A DNA stretch of 39,156 bases from Gemmata massiliana (GCA_000531095.1 HG799466.1:891651-930806), one strand, 5' to 3'; positions 1 to 8,532 are shown, counted from the stretch's first letter. Numbers and translations: made by a program. Notes: generated from the letters alone by a model not told the origin.

Positions 1-761
1 CCGGCCGCCGCCGGGTGCCTCGCAAGTGCCGCCGTGTCGGCGTAGTGCCGGGAGTAGCGATCGGGCGTAGCTTTGTCCGCCGGCCGGTGGAACTCGGTGT
101 GTAGGATTGTTGCCTTCTCCCAAAAGGTCCGCTCCACCTCCAGTGACACGACCTCGCACCGCCAATCGGGGAACGCGGCCGGAAGTGTGTCGGCAACCCA
201 CGGCCGCACGAGATGGCGGCCCACGGGTTGCTGATCCGTAAGCGACCCGAACTCGAGCTTCACCGCTCGTTTCAAGTATTCGAACCCCGCCGCTTGCGAC
301 GACGGGTAGTGAAACAGCAGCACCGGTGACTTGGTGTGCTCGTCTGCAAGGAACTCGAACCACCCGCCGGCACGTTTCCCGAGCACGGATTCCGCAACGG
401 CCTCCAGCACCGGGGCGATCTGTCCCCTCACCGCCTCGCCGCACGCGGCCTCGGCCTTCGTCATCCACTTGTTCGCCTGAGTGCGGCCCGCGCCTGCTTC
501 GGGCAGCTTGAGGAACTCGGGCGCGAGCGAGAGGTCGATGTCTTCCGAGAACCGCTCGATCACGCCGAACACCTTCGACAGCGACGTGCCGCCCTTGAAC
601 ACCAAGCTGCTCGCAAACTCCGAACTGAATAGTACGCCCAGCAGCCAGCAGACCCAGAAGTCCTTCTCCAGCACGACCGGGGACACGTTGCGCCGCAGCG
701 CCGCCTGCTCGATGTACAGGCGGCGCTCCTCTGGCGCGAGGGCGAGAAAGCCGAGCCTCAT
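1..761 (-). CDS. AbiEii-type nucleotidyltransferase toxin (3' end off window)
   Basis: This is the toxin half of an AbiE (type IV) toxin-antitoxin pair; family members are nucleotidyltransferases whose activity arrests growth. Reading inward from the ATG at 761, the protein shows the nucleotidyltransferase signature KGGTSLSK followed about 12 residues later by FSEDIDLSL, which carries the catalytic acidic pair. Near the window edge it shows the C-terminal RYSRHYADTAAL stretch typical of the family. About 253 residues are visible and the C-terminus lies beyond position 1. The start codon overlaps the upstream gene's stop (ATGA at 758-761), so the two are translationally coupled. No frame breaks are seen in the visible part. 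The family call is strong; the physiological target is unknown. Confidence 0.9.
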   Translation of the reverse strand, partial: MRLGFLALAPEERRLYIEQAALRRNVSPVVLEKDFWVCWLLGVLFSSEFASSLVFKGGTSLSKVFGVIERFSEDIDLSLAPEFLKLPEAGAGRTQANKWMTKAEAACGEAVRGQIAPVLEAVAESVLGKRAGGWFEFLADEHTKSPVLLFHYPSSQAAGFEYLKRAVKLEFGSLTDQQPVGRHLVRPWVADTLPAAFPDWRCEVVSLEVERTFWEKATILHTEFHRPADKATPDRYSRHYADTAALARHPAAA

Positions 762-1384
762 GCCTCCTCCTGTGCGAGTTCGCGAAAGATCGGGTGCATC
801 CACGCCGGTGCGAGCGGCAGGTCCTTCAGGAGCTCGCGCCGTTTCTCGGCCGGGAGCGTGCGCTTCAGGTGGTCACGCCGTTCTCGGGTCACGTGTTCTT
901 GGCCCAACTCGCGCAACGCCTGGATCAGCAGCCCGCTCAACCGCCCGGCCGCCGCCATGTTCTTCGGCGTTGTCTGACGGAGCTGGATCGTCGTGGGGCC
1001 GATTTTCACCGTCCGACTCGGTCCGTCGGTCAAGAACACCACCTTCGCTGGTACCTGCTCGGACAGCCCAAGTGCGTTTGCCGCGTACGCCCCCGCAGGC
1101 TGAAGTCGGGTACGGTCGCGGCCGGCCAGGGCCTTCGCCACGTCCTCTGCGGACGGCGTGAGCAGGCCGAGCACCGGGTGCTCCTTCGGGAAGTCGTACA
1201 CCCCCCGAGCGAGCCGTCGGAGGGTCTTTTTCCGGGCTAATCGGTGCAGCGCGAGGTCCACCGCCTCGCGGCTCCCAAGGTCCAAAAAATCCCCTGGGAC
1301 AAGTACGCAACCGCGTCCCCGTCCATGGATGCGGGCAAGTATCCGCGAATCAATACTTTGCGTCGTGATTTTCCCCGTAGTCAT
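758..1384 (-). CDS. AbiEi-like antitoxin / DUF6088 family transcriptional regulator
   Basis: This 208-residue protein is the first gene of the AbiE operon and the probable antitoxin. The N-terminal ~70 residues look like a winged-helix DNA-binding region, with ALHRLARKKTLRRLARGVYDFP resembling the wing that follows the recognition helix in AbiEi/DUF6088 proteins. The middle holds the family-like stretch around GAYAANALGLS and a strand-rich segment near residues 115-140. Members of this family usually neutralise the toxin indirectly and repress their own promoter. The ATG at 1384 is preceded by a small dyad (GTAA-aattcc-TTAC on the coding strand, 1387-1400) that could be an autoregulatory site. 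It is directly followed by the toxin with a 4-nt overlap. Confidence 0.85.
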   Translation of the reverse strand: MTTGKITTQSIDSRILARIHGRGRGCVLVPGDFLDLGSREAVDLALHRLARKKTLRRLARGVYDFPKEHPVLGLLTPSAEDVAKALAGRDRTRLQPAGAYAANALGLSEQVPAKVVFLTDGPSRTVKIGPTTIQLRQTTPKNMAAAGRLSGLLIQALRELGQEHVTRERRDHLKRTLPAEKRRELLKDLPLAPAWMHPIFRELAQEEA

Positions 1385-1726
1385 GTAAGGAATTTTACCC
1401 CTTTTTTCTTACAAACTCAACCGAAATTTGAGCCTGGCTCAATGACCGACTGTTGCCCTGTTTTCTCCCCTTCGGTGGCGCTTCGGTAACAAGCGGCTTT
1501 GCGCTGCGAATCCAAAGCCTCGCCCTCACCCGTTTTTTGCTTCTGCTTCGTGACTCCGACGGCGCGGTACAGGCGGGCTGTTGGTTTGAAGCAATTGCGC
1601 CGGCACGAGCACGCGCAGGCCACCAGATTTGCACAACTGCCGATTATTCTTAATTGCGTCGCCACGGCCGTTCCGCTTTATTTGCACGTGTTACAGTCTC
1701 CCTGTTTGGAGGATAAATTCGTCACG
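1385..1726. other. Intergenic region between AbiE operon and sigma locus
   Basis: This stretch lies between the divergent AbiE operon and the plus-strand sigma gene and must hold both promoters. The first 60 bases are T-rich compared with the rest of the window. A GGAGG at 1708-1712 precedes the ATG at 1727 with a long spacer. I find no convincing coding frame here. Confidence 0.5.
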
Positions 1727-2039
1727 ATGAATCCGCACACTGCCAGCCCAGGCGGTTCGCCGATCGCTCCCCTTCGGCACCGGCGGTCGGACGACGGCAC
1801 CGAATACAGCCGACCGCCGCAGATTGAAGCGGCCCTCGTCCAGCTCTCCGCGCTAAACGGGCAACGAGCTGATCGAGCGAGCACGCCTGACCGACCCGGC
1901 GCACCCCGACTACGTTCCCTCCGAATGCATTCTGTATTTCGTCCGTCGACCGCCCGGAAACGATCAAGCACTCCAGTTCGAGCTGTTTGCGCTGCTGCGC
2001 CAGCGCGTCCGCGCGGCCGTCCCGGTAATCCCTCGCAAG
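1727..2039 (+). pseudogene. N-terminal part of sigma-70-like factor, out of frame with the rest
   Basis: From the ATG at 1727 a frame runs to about 1861 (ending ...LVQLSALNG) with the high GC3 of neighbouring genes. It then continues sensibly only in the +1 frame (NELIERARLTDP...PSECILYFVRRPPGNDQALQFELFALLRQRV), which leads straight into the intact ORF that starts at 2040. Skipping C1862 joins both frames into a protein of about 280 residues. In the downstream frame a TAA at 1854-1856 and the lack of any ATG, GTG or TTG before 2040 mean this segment cannot be translated on its own by normal initiation. It is therefore a frameshifted 5' part of the next gene: a real indel, a sequence error, or a programmed +1 shift. 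Confidence 0.6.
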
Positions 2040-2567
2040 ATGTCCGGCTCTTCAAAGCTCGCCGAGCGTGCCACCGACATCGATATCCGAGATGCGGTAC
2101 TGGAGAAGTTTCAGATTCTGCTCTGCACGGACTGGAACGGCTACGAGGAGCGACTGGACTTTTACGAGTGCCGGTTTAATTCCGCCGTGGCACTCCTCCG
2201 GTTGACGGCCCGTCGCGACGTGTACGCGGCCGCAAAGCGGCTCGAGCCGCTCGAATCCGAGACCGAACCAGGGGAGCCGTCACCGGCGCTCGAGAAAGCG
2301 CTGCTGCGGTTAAGCGCGGCGGCCGCTCCCAAAGGCGACGATTTTATTTACCGGTCGGAGCTGCTCTGTGCGATTAGTACCCTGCCGCCCAAAGAAAAAG
2401 GGGTCATCGAGTTGATGCTTTGGGGCTATCAGTTCGATTCGAAGAACGACAAGGAGCAGACGATAGCCAAGAAACTCGGCTGCACCGAAAAGACGGCGCG
2501 CAACCGGCGTGACAGCGCGTATCTGAAACTGCGTGCCGTGCTGGGCGATGCGGAGGAAAACACATGA
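2040..2567 (+). CDS. Sigma-70-like factor (region 4 part; uninterrupted ORF)
   Basis: The uninterrupted ORF encodes 175 residues. Its C-terminal half is a clear sigma region 4: CAISTLPPKEKGVIELMLWGY, then an expanded loop, then a recognition helix around EQTIAKKLGCTEKTARNRRDSAYLKL. The first half looks like part of region 2 and the linker (DAVLEKFQILLCTDWNGYEERLDFYECRFNSA). The region 2 start is encoded upstream in a shifted frame (see 1727-2039), so ATG 2040 is probably an internal Met rather than the native start. It would direct RNA polymerase to a dedicated promoter set. It overlaps the following regulator by ATGA (2564-2567), as sigma/anti-sigma pairs often do. Its direct targets could be the downstream helicase and ubiquitin-like genes. 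Confidence 0.75.
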   Translation: MSGSSKLAERATDIDIRDAVLEKFQILLCTDWNGYEERLDFYECRFNSAVALLRLTARRDVYAAAKRLEPLESETEPGEPSPALEKALLRLSAAAAPKGDDFIYRSELLCAISTLPPKEKGVIELMLWGYQFDSKNDKEQTIAKKLGCTEKTARNRRDSAYLKLRAVLGDAEENT

Positions 2568-3166
2568 GCAACCGAACCGACAAAGAGCACGTTCTGTACG
2601 AATTTGCCGCCGAGCCCGCACACGACCGCGACACGCTCGAGCGCTACCTCACGCGGTACCCCGAGCTCACCGAGGACCTGATCGACCTGTCGGCCGAGTT
2701 GCGGCTCAACGAGACCCTCGAACTCAAACCGGCCGAAGCGCTCCCCGACCCCGGCTTACAGGCCGCCTGGAAGCAGTTTCTCGGCAGTCGCCCCGCGAAA
2801 CCGCCGGACGTTCAAGTGGTCGACCTGTTCGCCCCTTACAAGGGCCCGGCGTTTGTGGCCTTGGCCCAAGCGCTCAAGGTGCCCCGTTCGATACTGACAG
2901 CGATCCGCGACGGTTTGGTAACTCCTGCATCGGTGCCCGCCGGGTTCCTGCGTCGGTTCGCGCAAGCCACGGCGGTCCCGGTCGAGTCCGTACGCGCGAG
3001 TCTGTTGGGGGAAAGCCGCGTGCACGCCGCGCTCGCTTTCAAGTCCGATACGAAACCGACGCAACAGACGCCGATCACGTTCCGCGCGTTCGTCCTCAAG
3101 ACCCCAATGCCGGACGACCAGCGCGCCCTCCTTCTCTCCGAGTGCGACGAAGATGAACGCCCATGA
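2564..3166 (+). CDS. Small regulator with HTH-like segment (anti-sigma or ImmR-like candidate)
   Basis: I do not recognise a named family for this 200-residue protein. It begins with a Glu/Asp-rich helical region (DTLERYLTRYPELTEDLIDL), then a stretch resembling an XRE-type helix-turn-helix: VALAQALKVPRSILTAIRDG, followed by a second helix around PAGFLRRFAQATAVP. It is coupled to the sigma gene upstream (ATGA) and overlaps the IrrE-helicase gene downstream by 14 nt, so the three are surely co-translated. In classical ImmR/ImmA pairs the XRE repressor is the substrate of the adjacent IrrE-type peptidase. By analogy this protein is the prime candidate substrate and may restrain the sigma factor. 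That functional link is inference. Confidence 0.6.
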   Translation: MSNRTDKEHVLYEFAAEPAHDRDTLERYLTRYPELTEDLIDLSAELRLNETLELKPAEALPDPGLQAAWKQFLGSRPAKPPDVQVVDLFAPYKGPAFVALAQALKVPRSILTAIRDGLVTPASVPAGFLRRFAQATAVPVESVRASLLGESRVHAALAFKSDTKPTQQTPITFRAFVLKTPMPDDQRALLLSECDEDERP

Positions 3167-6100
3167 AATCGCCCGCCGACGTGCTGCACAACTCCACGCC
3201 GACGCCGTCGCTTGCGGCCACGATCCGAGCGCCCCGTACGCGTTCGCGTGCGCCGAGGCCGCCCGGCGCGAGATCGAGGTCGAGCGGCTCCCGCCGGGAG
3301 ACACCCGGCTCCACGGCGGGCGAGCGGTCTACGACCCCGACGCGCTCCTGATCCTGCACGAGGACAGCGGCGACACGTTCCTGGACGCGTTCCTGGTCGC
3401 TCACGAGCTCGGACACGTTGAACTGGAGGGCCGAAACGAGCCGTCGCTCACGCTCGCGATCGACCCTTACCGGGGAGCTGAAAACTGTCCCGTCGGAATC
3501 GATCGCGTCGTCGATTACAGCCGCCGGCAGCGCCGCGAAATCCAGATGGATCTGTTCGCCCGAGAGTTTCTGCTGCCCCGGTCGTGCCTGCGCGCGCTGC
3601 ACCTGGCCGACGGCGCATCGGCGAGCGACATCGCCGCCCGGTTCGGGGCGCCCCTGGCAGTAGTTGCTCAGCAACTACTCGACGCGCTACTGCTGCCCGA
3701 GATCCCAGCCCAACCGGACGCGGATGCTCAGACCAGGCCGCTGCTCCCCGACCAGGCGCGTGCCGCGGCCCACGACGGCGCTCCATATTTGCTCGAAGCG
3801 GGACCGGGGACCGGAAAAACGCAGACGCTTGTCGGGCGCGTAGCGCACCTGCTCGGCCGCGGCGTCGAGGCGGAAAAGATCCTCATCCTCACCTTCTCGA
3901 ACAAGGCGGCCGCCGAACTCGCCGACCGCATCGCCTCCCGGCACCCGGACGCGGCCGCGAAAATCTGGTCCGGAACGTTCCACAGTTTCGGCCTCGACAT
4001 CATCCGCCGCTTCCACGAGCTGCTCGACCTGCCGCCGGACCCGCCGCTCATCGACCGCTGCGACGCGATCGCCTTTCTCGAGAATGAGTACACGAGCCTC
4101 GAGCTCGAGCACTTCAAGAACCTCTGGGACCCGGCCGACGTGTTCGGCGAAATCCTGGCGGCGATCTCGCGCGCACAAGATGAGGTGGCGGACGCGGCCG
4201 CGTATCGGTCCCACGCGCAAGCGATGCTCGCTGCGGCATCCGGGGACGACGAGCGCGTGGCCGCAGAGCGGTGCCTCGAGGTGGCCACCGTGTACGAGGC
4301 CTACGAGCGGCACAAGCGCGAAACACGGCGCATCGATCTCGGCGACATGGTGTCGATGCCCGTGCGGTTGTGCGAGAGGCACCCACACGTGCAAAAGCTC
4401 CTCGCCGGTCTCTACCAGCACATACTGGTCGACGAGTACCAGGACGTGAACCGCAGCAGCGTGCGGCTGTTGCGTGCGCTCGCCGGGGACGGGCGGAACC
4501 TGTGGGTCGTCGGGGACGCCAAGCAGTCCATTTACCGGTTCCGCGGGGCGTCCGCCTACAACATGACGCGCTTCGATCGCGAAGACTTCCCCGGTGGTAC
4601 ACGCGGGCGGCTCACAACGAACTTCCGCAGCCACCAGGAGATCGTTGACGCCTATCTGACGTTCGCCGCAGAGATTCCCAGCGTGCGCGGCACCGACATT
4701 TCACTCGTAGCGCACCGCGGTACGTCGGGGCACCTGCCCACCTACCAGTCGGTCGACACCGACGACCAGGAAGTGGCCGCGGTCGCGGAATCGATCGAGC
4801 AGCTGCGCGCCCTGAATTATTCCTACCGCGACCAGGCCGTCTTGAGTGCCGGGAACGAGCGCTTGGAGCGCCTCGCCGAGGGGCTCGAGAGGCTCGGGAT
4901 TCCGGTGCTGTACCTGGGGAGCTTGTTCGAGCGCGACGAGATCAAGAACCTGTTGAGCCTGCTGTCTCTGCTGGTCGACGGGCGCGCGATGGGGCTCGTT
5001 CGCGTGGCCGCAATGGACGCGTTCGCCGTCCCCCTCGCCGACGTGGCGCTGCTCATCGCGCACCTCAAGGCGCTGGACGCTGCGCCGTTACACTGGATGT
5101 CAGCCGTCGCTACCCTCGACGGAGTGTCCCCGGAGGGCCGAACCGCTCTGCTCCGGATCGTGGCGCTCTTAAACGGGTACGGACAGCGGGCGCGCCCCTG
5201 GGACGTACTGACGTCGGTGCTCCTCGACCGCTCGCGTCTGGCCGCCGCACTCGCACAAGCCCCGGGCGCCCGCGGCCGGGCGCAGGGCATCGCGGTCTGG
5301 CAGTTCATGAACTTCCTGCGCGCCCAGCCGCCCGGCGCCGGGCTCCCCGTCACCCGGCTGTTGGACCGGGTGCGCCGATTGGTGCGCCACGCCGACGAGC
5401 GTGAACTGCGACAGCTCCCGGCTAGCGCACAGGCGATCGACGCGGTTCGTCTCATGACGATTCACGGCAGCAAGGGGCTCGAGTTCCCCGTCGTGCACAT
5501 CCCGGGGCTGACGGCGGCCAGCCTTCCGCGGCCGTCCACCGCCGCGATCACGCGGGCGACGATCCTGCCCCCCGACGGGCTCATCGAAGGGGCCGGCGGC
5601 AAGAGTCTGGACGCGATGCGGGCCGCGCACAGCGAGGAGCAGGAGTGCCTGTTCTTCGTGGCACTGTCGCGGGCCCGGGACCGGATCCGGCTCTACTCGC
5701 CCCTGCGGACCTCGAACGGGAGCAAGCGGACACATTCACCGTTCATTGACCGACTCGGGGCTCATCTCGCCAAACGTCACCAACTCCCGACGCTGGCGCT
5801 GCCGCCCGATCCGGTCGACGCGCCCGTGCCCCTGACCGTAGACGGAACGGTGGCGGTTACCGACCACCAGTTGGGGCTCTTTCAGCGCTGCCCGCGCCGG
5901 TTCCTGTACACCCACGTGCTAGAGGTGGGCGGGCGCCAAACGGAGACCGCGTTCGAGCGCCTTCACGTCGCGGTCCGGAAAGTCGTGGAGGCGGCGGGGG
6001 CGCGCCCGGGGCCGGGGCTCACGTTCCCGGAACTCGAAGCCGAGCTCAACGCCATGTGGGCCGCGCACGGCCCCGCGGATCACGGGTACGCTGACGAGTA

Positions 6101-6572
6101 CAAGGGCATCGCGTGCGAGCTCTTGCGGTACCTGGCGGAGGCGACCCTCGGTTTGGTCACGGCAGTTACACCCAAGCTCCGCTTGGCCGTCCCCGGTGGC
6201 GAGATCACCGTCACGCCCGACCAGGTGCTCGCGAACGCGGACGGAAGCGTCACGATGCGGCGGATCAAAACGGGGCACAACTTCGGGAAGGAGGAGGACA
6301 AGCTCGCCGCCGCGGCACTGCGGCTCGCCGCCACGGCACACGCGCAGAACTGTTCGGTCGAGTTCGTTCACCTCGGGGACGCCAAGGTCACCCCCGTCAA
6401 AATGTCCCCGGCCGTGCTCAAGAACCGAGGCTCCTCGATCGAGGAGATGGTCGAAGCCGTGCGCGGCGGGCAATTTGCGCTCAAAGTGACCGACACCTGC
6501 CCCCGGTGCCCGGCGTTCTTCATCTGCGGCCCGGTACCCGCTGGGCCGCTGACGAAAAAATTCTCCGCTTAA
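3153..6572 (+). CDS. Fusion: IrrE/ImmA metallopeptidase + UvrD-type helicase + degenerate Fe-S nuclease-like C-terminus
   Basis: A 1139-residue three-part protein. Residues ~50-150 form an ImmA/IrrE zinc peptidase with HELGH (84-88) and a probable third ligand E129 in ExxxDxFA. Residues ~195-860 are a superfamily 1A helicase: Walker A AGPGTGKT (216-223), DEYQD (~427-431), GDAKQSIYRFRG, TTNFRS, TIHGSKGLEF, and motif VI VALSRARDRI near 835. The C-terminal ~230 residues resemble the AddB/Cas4-type nuclease with four cysteines (C913, C1116, C1119, C1125) spaced as in Fe-S nucleases. The expected (D/E)xK reads R1037-I-K1039, so the acidic catalytic residue is missing and cleavage activity is doubtful. 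It is co-translated with the regulator upstream and lies 81 bp before the ubiquitin-like cassette. Putative role: protease-controlled DNA processing or sensing. Confidence 0.88.
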   Translation: MNAHEIARRRAAQLHADAVACGHDPSAPYAFACAEAARREIEVERLPPGDTRLHGGRAVYDPDALLILHEDSGDTFLDAFLVAHELGHVELEGRNEPSLTLAIDPYRGAENCPVGIDRVVDYSRRQRREIQMDLFAREFLLPRSCLRALHLADGASASDIAARFGAPLAVVAQQLLDALLLPEIPAQPDADAQTRPLLPDQARAAAHDGAPYLLEAGPGTGKTQTLVGRVAHLLGRGVEAEKILILTFSNKAAAELADRIASRHPDAAAKIWSGTFHSFGLDIIRRFHELLDLPPDPPLIDRCDAIAFLENEYTSLELEHFKNLWDPADVFGEILAAISRAQDEVADAAAYRSHAQAMLAAASGDDERVAAERCLEVATVYEAYERHKRETRRIDLGDMVSMPVRLCERHPHVQKLLAGLYQHILVDEYQDVNRSSVRLLRALAGDGRNLWVVGDAKQSIYRFRGASAYNMTRFDREDFPGGTRGRLTTNFRSHQEIVDAYLTFAAEIPSVRGTDISLVAHRGTSGHLPTYQSVDTDDQEVAAVAESIEQLRALNYSYRDQAVLSAGNERLERLAEGLERLGIPVLYLGSLFERDEIKNLLSLLSLLVDGRAMGLVRVAAMDAFAVPLADVALLIAHLKALDAAPLHWMSAVATLDGVSPEGRTALLRIVALLNGYGQRARPWDVLTSVLLDRSRLAAALAQAPGARGRAQGIAVWQFMNFLRAQPPGAGLPVTRLLDRVRRLVRHADERELRQLPASAQAIDAVRLMTIHGSKGLEFPVVHIPGLTAASLPRPSTAAITRATILPPDGLIEGAGGKSLDAMRAAHSEEQECLFFVALSRARDRIRLYSPLRTSNGSKRTHSPFIDRLGAHLAKRHQLPTLALPPDPVDAPVPLTVDGTVAVTDHQLGLFQRCPRRFLYTHVLEVGGRQTETAFERLHVAVRKVVEAAGARPGPGLTFPELEAELNAMWAAHGPADHGYADEYKGIACELLRYLAEATLGLVTAVTPKLRLAVPGGEITVTPDQVLANADGSVTMRRIKTGHNFGKEEDKLAAAALRLAATAHAQNCSVEFVHLGDAKVTPVKMSPAVLKNRGSSIEEMVEAVRGGQFALKVTDTCPRCPAFFICGPVPAGPLTKKFSA

Positions 6573-6598
6573 TTTTACCGGTTGCGTCCGAGCCGTGC

Positions 6599-6650
6599 GA
6601 TTAGCCCCTCAGACCCGGGTGATGGAACCCGGCAAACGAAAGGGCTAATC
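6599..6650 (+). promoter_or_regulatory. Nested inverted repeat just before the ubiquitin-like gene
   Basis: GATTAGCCC (6599-6607) pairs perfectly with GGGCTAATC (6642-6650), and an inner CCGGGT (6615-6620) pairs with ACCCGG (6627-6632). The outer right arm ends three bases before the ATG at 6654 and contains the only purine-rich AAAGGG that could serve as ribosome-binding site. Folded RNA would hide that site. It could be a translational switch, an operator, or a weak transcription attenuator between helicase and ubiquitin-like genes. Confidence 0.55.
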
Positions 6651-6653
6651 ACA

Positions 6654-7376
6654 ATGAACACCGCAACTCCACCCGATACCAACAATTCTGCGGCCGCGAG
6701 CCCGTTCCGGTTCGCGGTCAGCGACGAGACGCTCAACTTCCGCTCGTACGCCACTAACGACCCCGTTCCCACCGGGCGCCAGCTGCTCGCCGCGACCGGG
6801 CGCACCCCGCCGGAGGAGTTCAGCCTCTTCGCCATCCTGCCGGGCGGCGATTTCGAGGACGTCCGGCCCGATGAGACCTTCGACCTGCGCGCCAAAGGGG
6901 TCGAAAAGTTCGTCGCGTTCAAGGGCGACCGCACCTTCCGGCTCACCCTCGACGGCCACGCCGTTAGCTGGGGCGTGCAGCACATGCCCGGCTCGGTGCT
7001 CTACTCCCTCGCGAACGTGGGGGCCGACACGGCCGTGTTCCTCGACGTCCGCGGGGGGCGCGACCGGCTGATCGAGCCCGACACCGTCGTCGACCTGGCC
7101 GAGGCCGGCGTCGAGCGCTTCGTGACGGCGCCGCGGCCGGCGCCGACGTTCGACATCGTCGTCAACGGTCGGCCCAAGACCGTCACCGGGAACACGGTGA
7201 CGTACGAGCAAATCGTTCTGCTCGCGTTCCCCGACGAGCGCGACCCGAACGCCGTGTTCTCGATGACCTACACCCACGCCGCCTCGACGCCGCCCGTCGG
7301 GGAGCTCGGCGTGGGTGGTTCTGTCCAAATCAAAAATGGGAGCCGCTTCAATGTCACGCGAACTGTTCAATCGTAG
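6654..7376 (+). CDS. Multiubiquitin protein: three tandem beta-grasp domains
   Basis: This 240-residue protein is a bacterial ubiquitin-like modifier of the multiubiquitin family. Three related beta-grasp units are visible at roughly 17-92, 93-160 and 164-240. The first two each end in a similar segment: DETFDLRAKGVEKFVAF and DTVVDLAEAGVERFVTA. The N-terminal 16 residues are a Ser/Thr/Asn-rich disordered leader. The C-terminus is ...FNVTRTVQS, with no Gly-Gly, as I recall for this family, so how the tail is activated is not evident. I chose ATG 6654 because the longer ORF to 6582 starts in the hairpin leader. The E1 gene overlaps its 3' end by 26 nt. Related proteins can self-assemble; whether this one conjugates or polymerises is open. 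Confidence 0.85.
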   Translation: MNTATPPDTNNSAAASPFRFAVSDETLNFRSYATNDPVPTGRQLLAATGRTPPEEFSLFAILPGGDFEDVRPDETFDLRAKGVEKFVAFKGDRTFRLTLDGHAVSWGVQHMPGSVLYSLANVGADTAVFLDVRGGRDRLIEPDTVVDLAEAGVERFVTAPRPAPTFDIVVNGRPKTVTGNTVTYEQIVLLAFPDERDPNAVFSMTYTHAASTPPVGELGVGGSVQIKNGSRFNVTRTVQS

Positions 7377-8532
7377 CGCCGACCTGACGCGCCTGCGGGA
7401 CGAGGGCTACGTCGTCGAGGTCCGCGGCGCGCTGCTGGTGATGAGCGAGGTGCCGTACGTGGACGGTGAGCGGCGCGTGCGCCGCGGCACCATCGTCTCG
7501 ACCCTCAGCCTGGCCGGGGACGTGACCCAAAAGCCCGACTGTCACCAGGTGTGGTTCGACGGCGACTTCCCCTGCAACGCGGACGGCGGCCGCCTGAAGG
7601 GTATCGCCGAAAGCGGCGGGCCCCAGGCGCTCGGCGAGGGGCTCACGGCGACCTACCGCTTCTCGAGTAAGCCGAGCGACGGGTACGCCGACTACTTCGA
7701 GAAGATGACCACCTACGCGACGCTCATGTCGGGTCAAGCGACCCGACTCGAGCCGGGCGCGACCCCGCGGCTCTACCGCAGCCCGAGTGTGGACGAGCCC
7801 GGCGGGGCGTTCAACTACCTGGACACGGCGTCGGCCCGGGTGGGCATCGGGGCGCTGAGCGAGAAGCTCGCCGGCGAAACGGTTTCCATCGTCGGCCTCG
7901 GCGGGTCTGGGTCGTACGTGCTCGACCTGGTCGCCAAAACGCCCGTGCGCGAGGTTCGCCTGTTCGACGCCGATGTCTTCCTCCAGCACAACGCGTTCCG
8001 CGCCCCCGGGGCGCCGGCGCTCGAGGAGCTGCGCGCGCGGCGCGCCAAGGTCGACTACTTCGCCGAGAGGTACTCGCATATGCACCGCCACATCGTCGCG
8101 CACCGCACGTTCCTGCGGGCCGACAACGTGCACCTGCTCGACGGCACCACCTTCGCCTTCTTGTGCATGGACGCGGGCAAGGACAAGCGCGCCGTGGTCC
8201 AGCGGCTCGAAGAGATGGGCGCCAGTTTCGTGGACGTGGGCATGGGCCTCGACCTGGACGAGACCGGGGCCCTCGGCGGCCTGCTCCGGGTGACGGCGAG
8301 CACGCCCGACAAGCGCGACCACGTGCACCGCGGCCGCATCTCATTCGCGGGCGGTGGCGCGGACGACCTGTACGCCTCGAACATCCAGGTGGCGGAGCTG
8401 AACTCGCTTACGGCCGCGCTGGCGGTCGTGAAGTGGAAGAAGGTTCGCGGGTTCTACCGCGACGCCGAACGCGAGCACCACTTCACCTACCCGACCGAGA
8501 GCAACGTGCTCATCAACGGAGACAGCTTGTGA
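7351..8532 (+). CDS. E1-like ThiF protein with N-terminal DUF6791 (E2-like) domain
   Basis: A 393-residue activating enzyme for the upstream ubiquitin-like protein. Residues ~1-160 match the DUF6791 type of N-terminal domain found on such E1 proteins and contain two cysteines, C64 and C75 (in GDFPCNADGG), candidates for a thioester-bearing site. Residues ~165-385 are a ThiF/E1 adenylation domain: GLGGSGS (182-188) for ATP, then D206-A-D208 and N214...R217 as in other ThiF proteins. The only cysteine in the E1 half is C272, which lies in the Rossmann core and not in the usual crossover loop, so any thioester probably uses the N-terminal domain. Start ATG 7351 has GGGAG at 7338-7342. Its stop overlaps the next start (TGATG). 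Confidence 0.85.
   Translation: MSRELFNRSADLTRLRDEGYVVEVRGALLVMSEVPYVDGERRVRRGTIVSTLSLAGDVTQKPDCHQVWFDGDFPCNADGGRLKGIAESGGPQALGEGLTATYRFSSKPSDGYADYFEKMTTYATLMSGQATRLEPGATPRLYRSPSVDEPGGAFNYLDTASARVGIGALSEKLAGETVSIVGLGGSGSYVLDLVAKTPVREVRLFDADVFLQHNAFRAPGAPALEELRARRAKVDYFAERYSHMHRHIVAHRTFLRADNVHLLDGTTFAFLCMDAGKDKRAVVQRLEEMGASFVDVGMGLDLDETGALGGLLRVTASTPDKRDHVHRGRISFAGGGADDLYASNIQVAELNSLTAALAVVKWKKVRGFYRDAEREHHFTYPTESNVLINGDSL

Noticed and set aside
3687..4634. Long minus-strand open frame of 315 codons antisense to the IrrE-helicase gene
   Set aside because: It is a GC-rich shadow frame of a gene with full helicase motifs; its translation is low-complexity Val/Arg/Glu without domain character.
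7354..8328. Minus-strand 324-codon frame antisense to the E1-like gene
   Set aside because: Codon-bias shadow; the plus frame holds all ThiF motifs.
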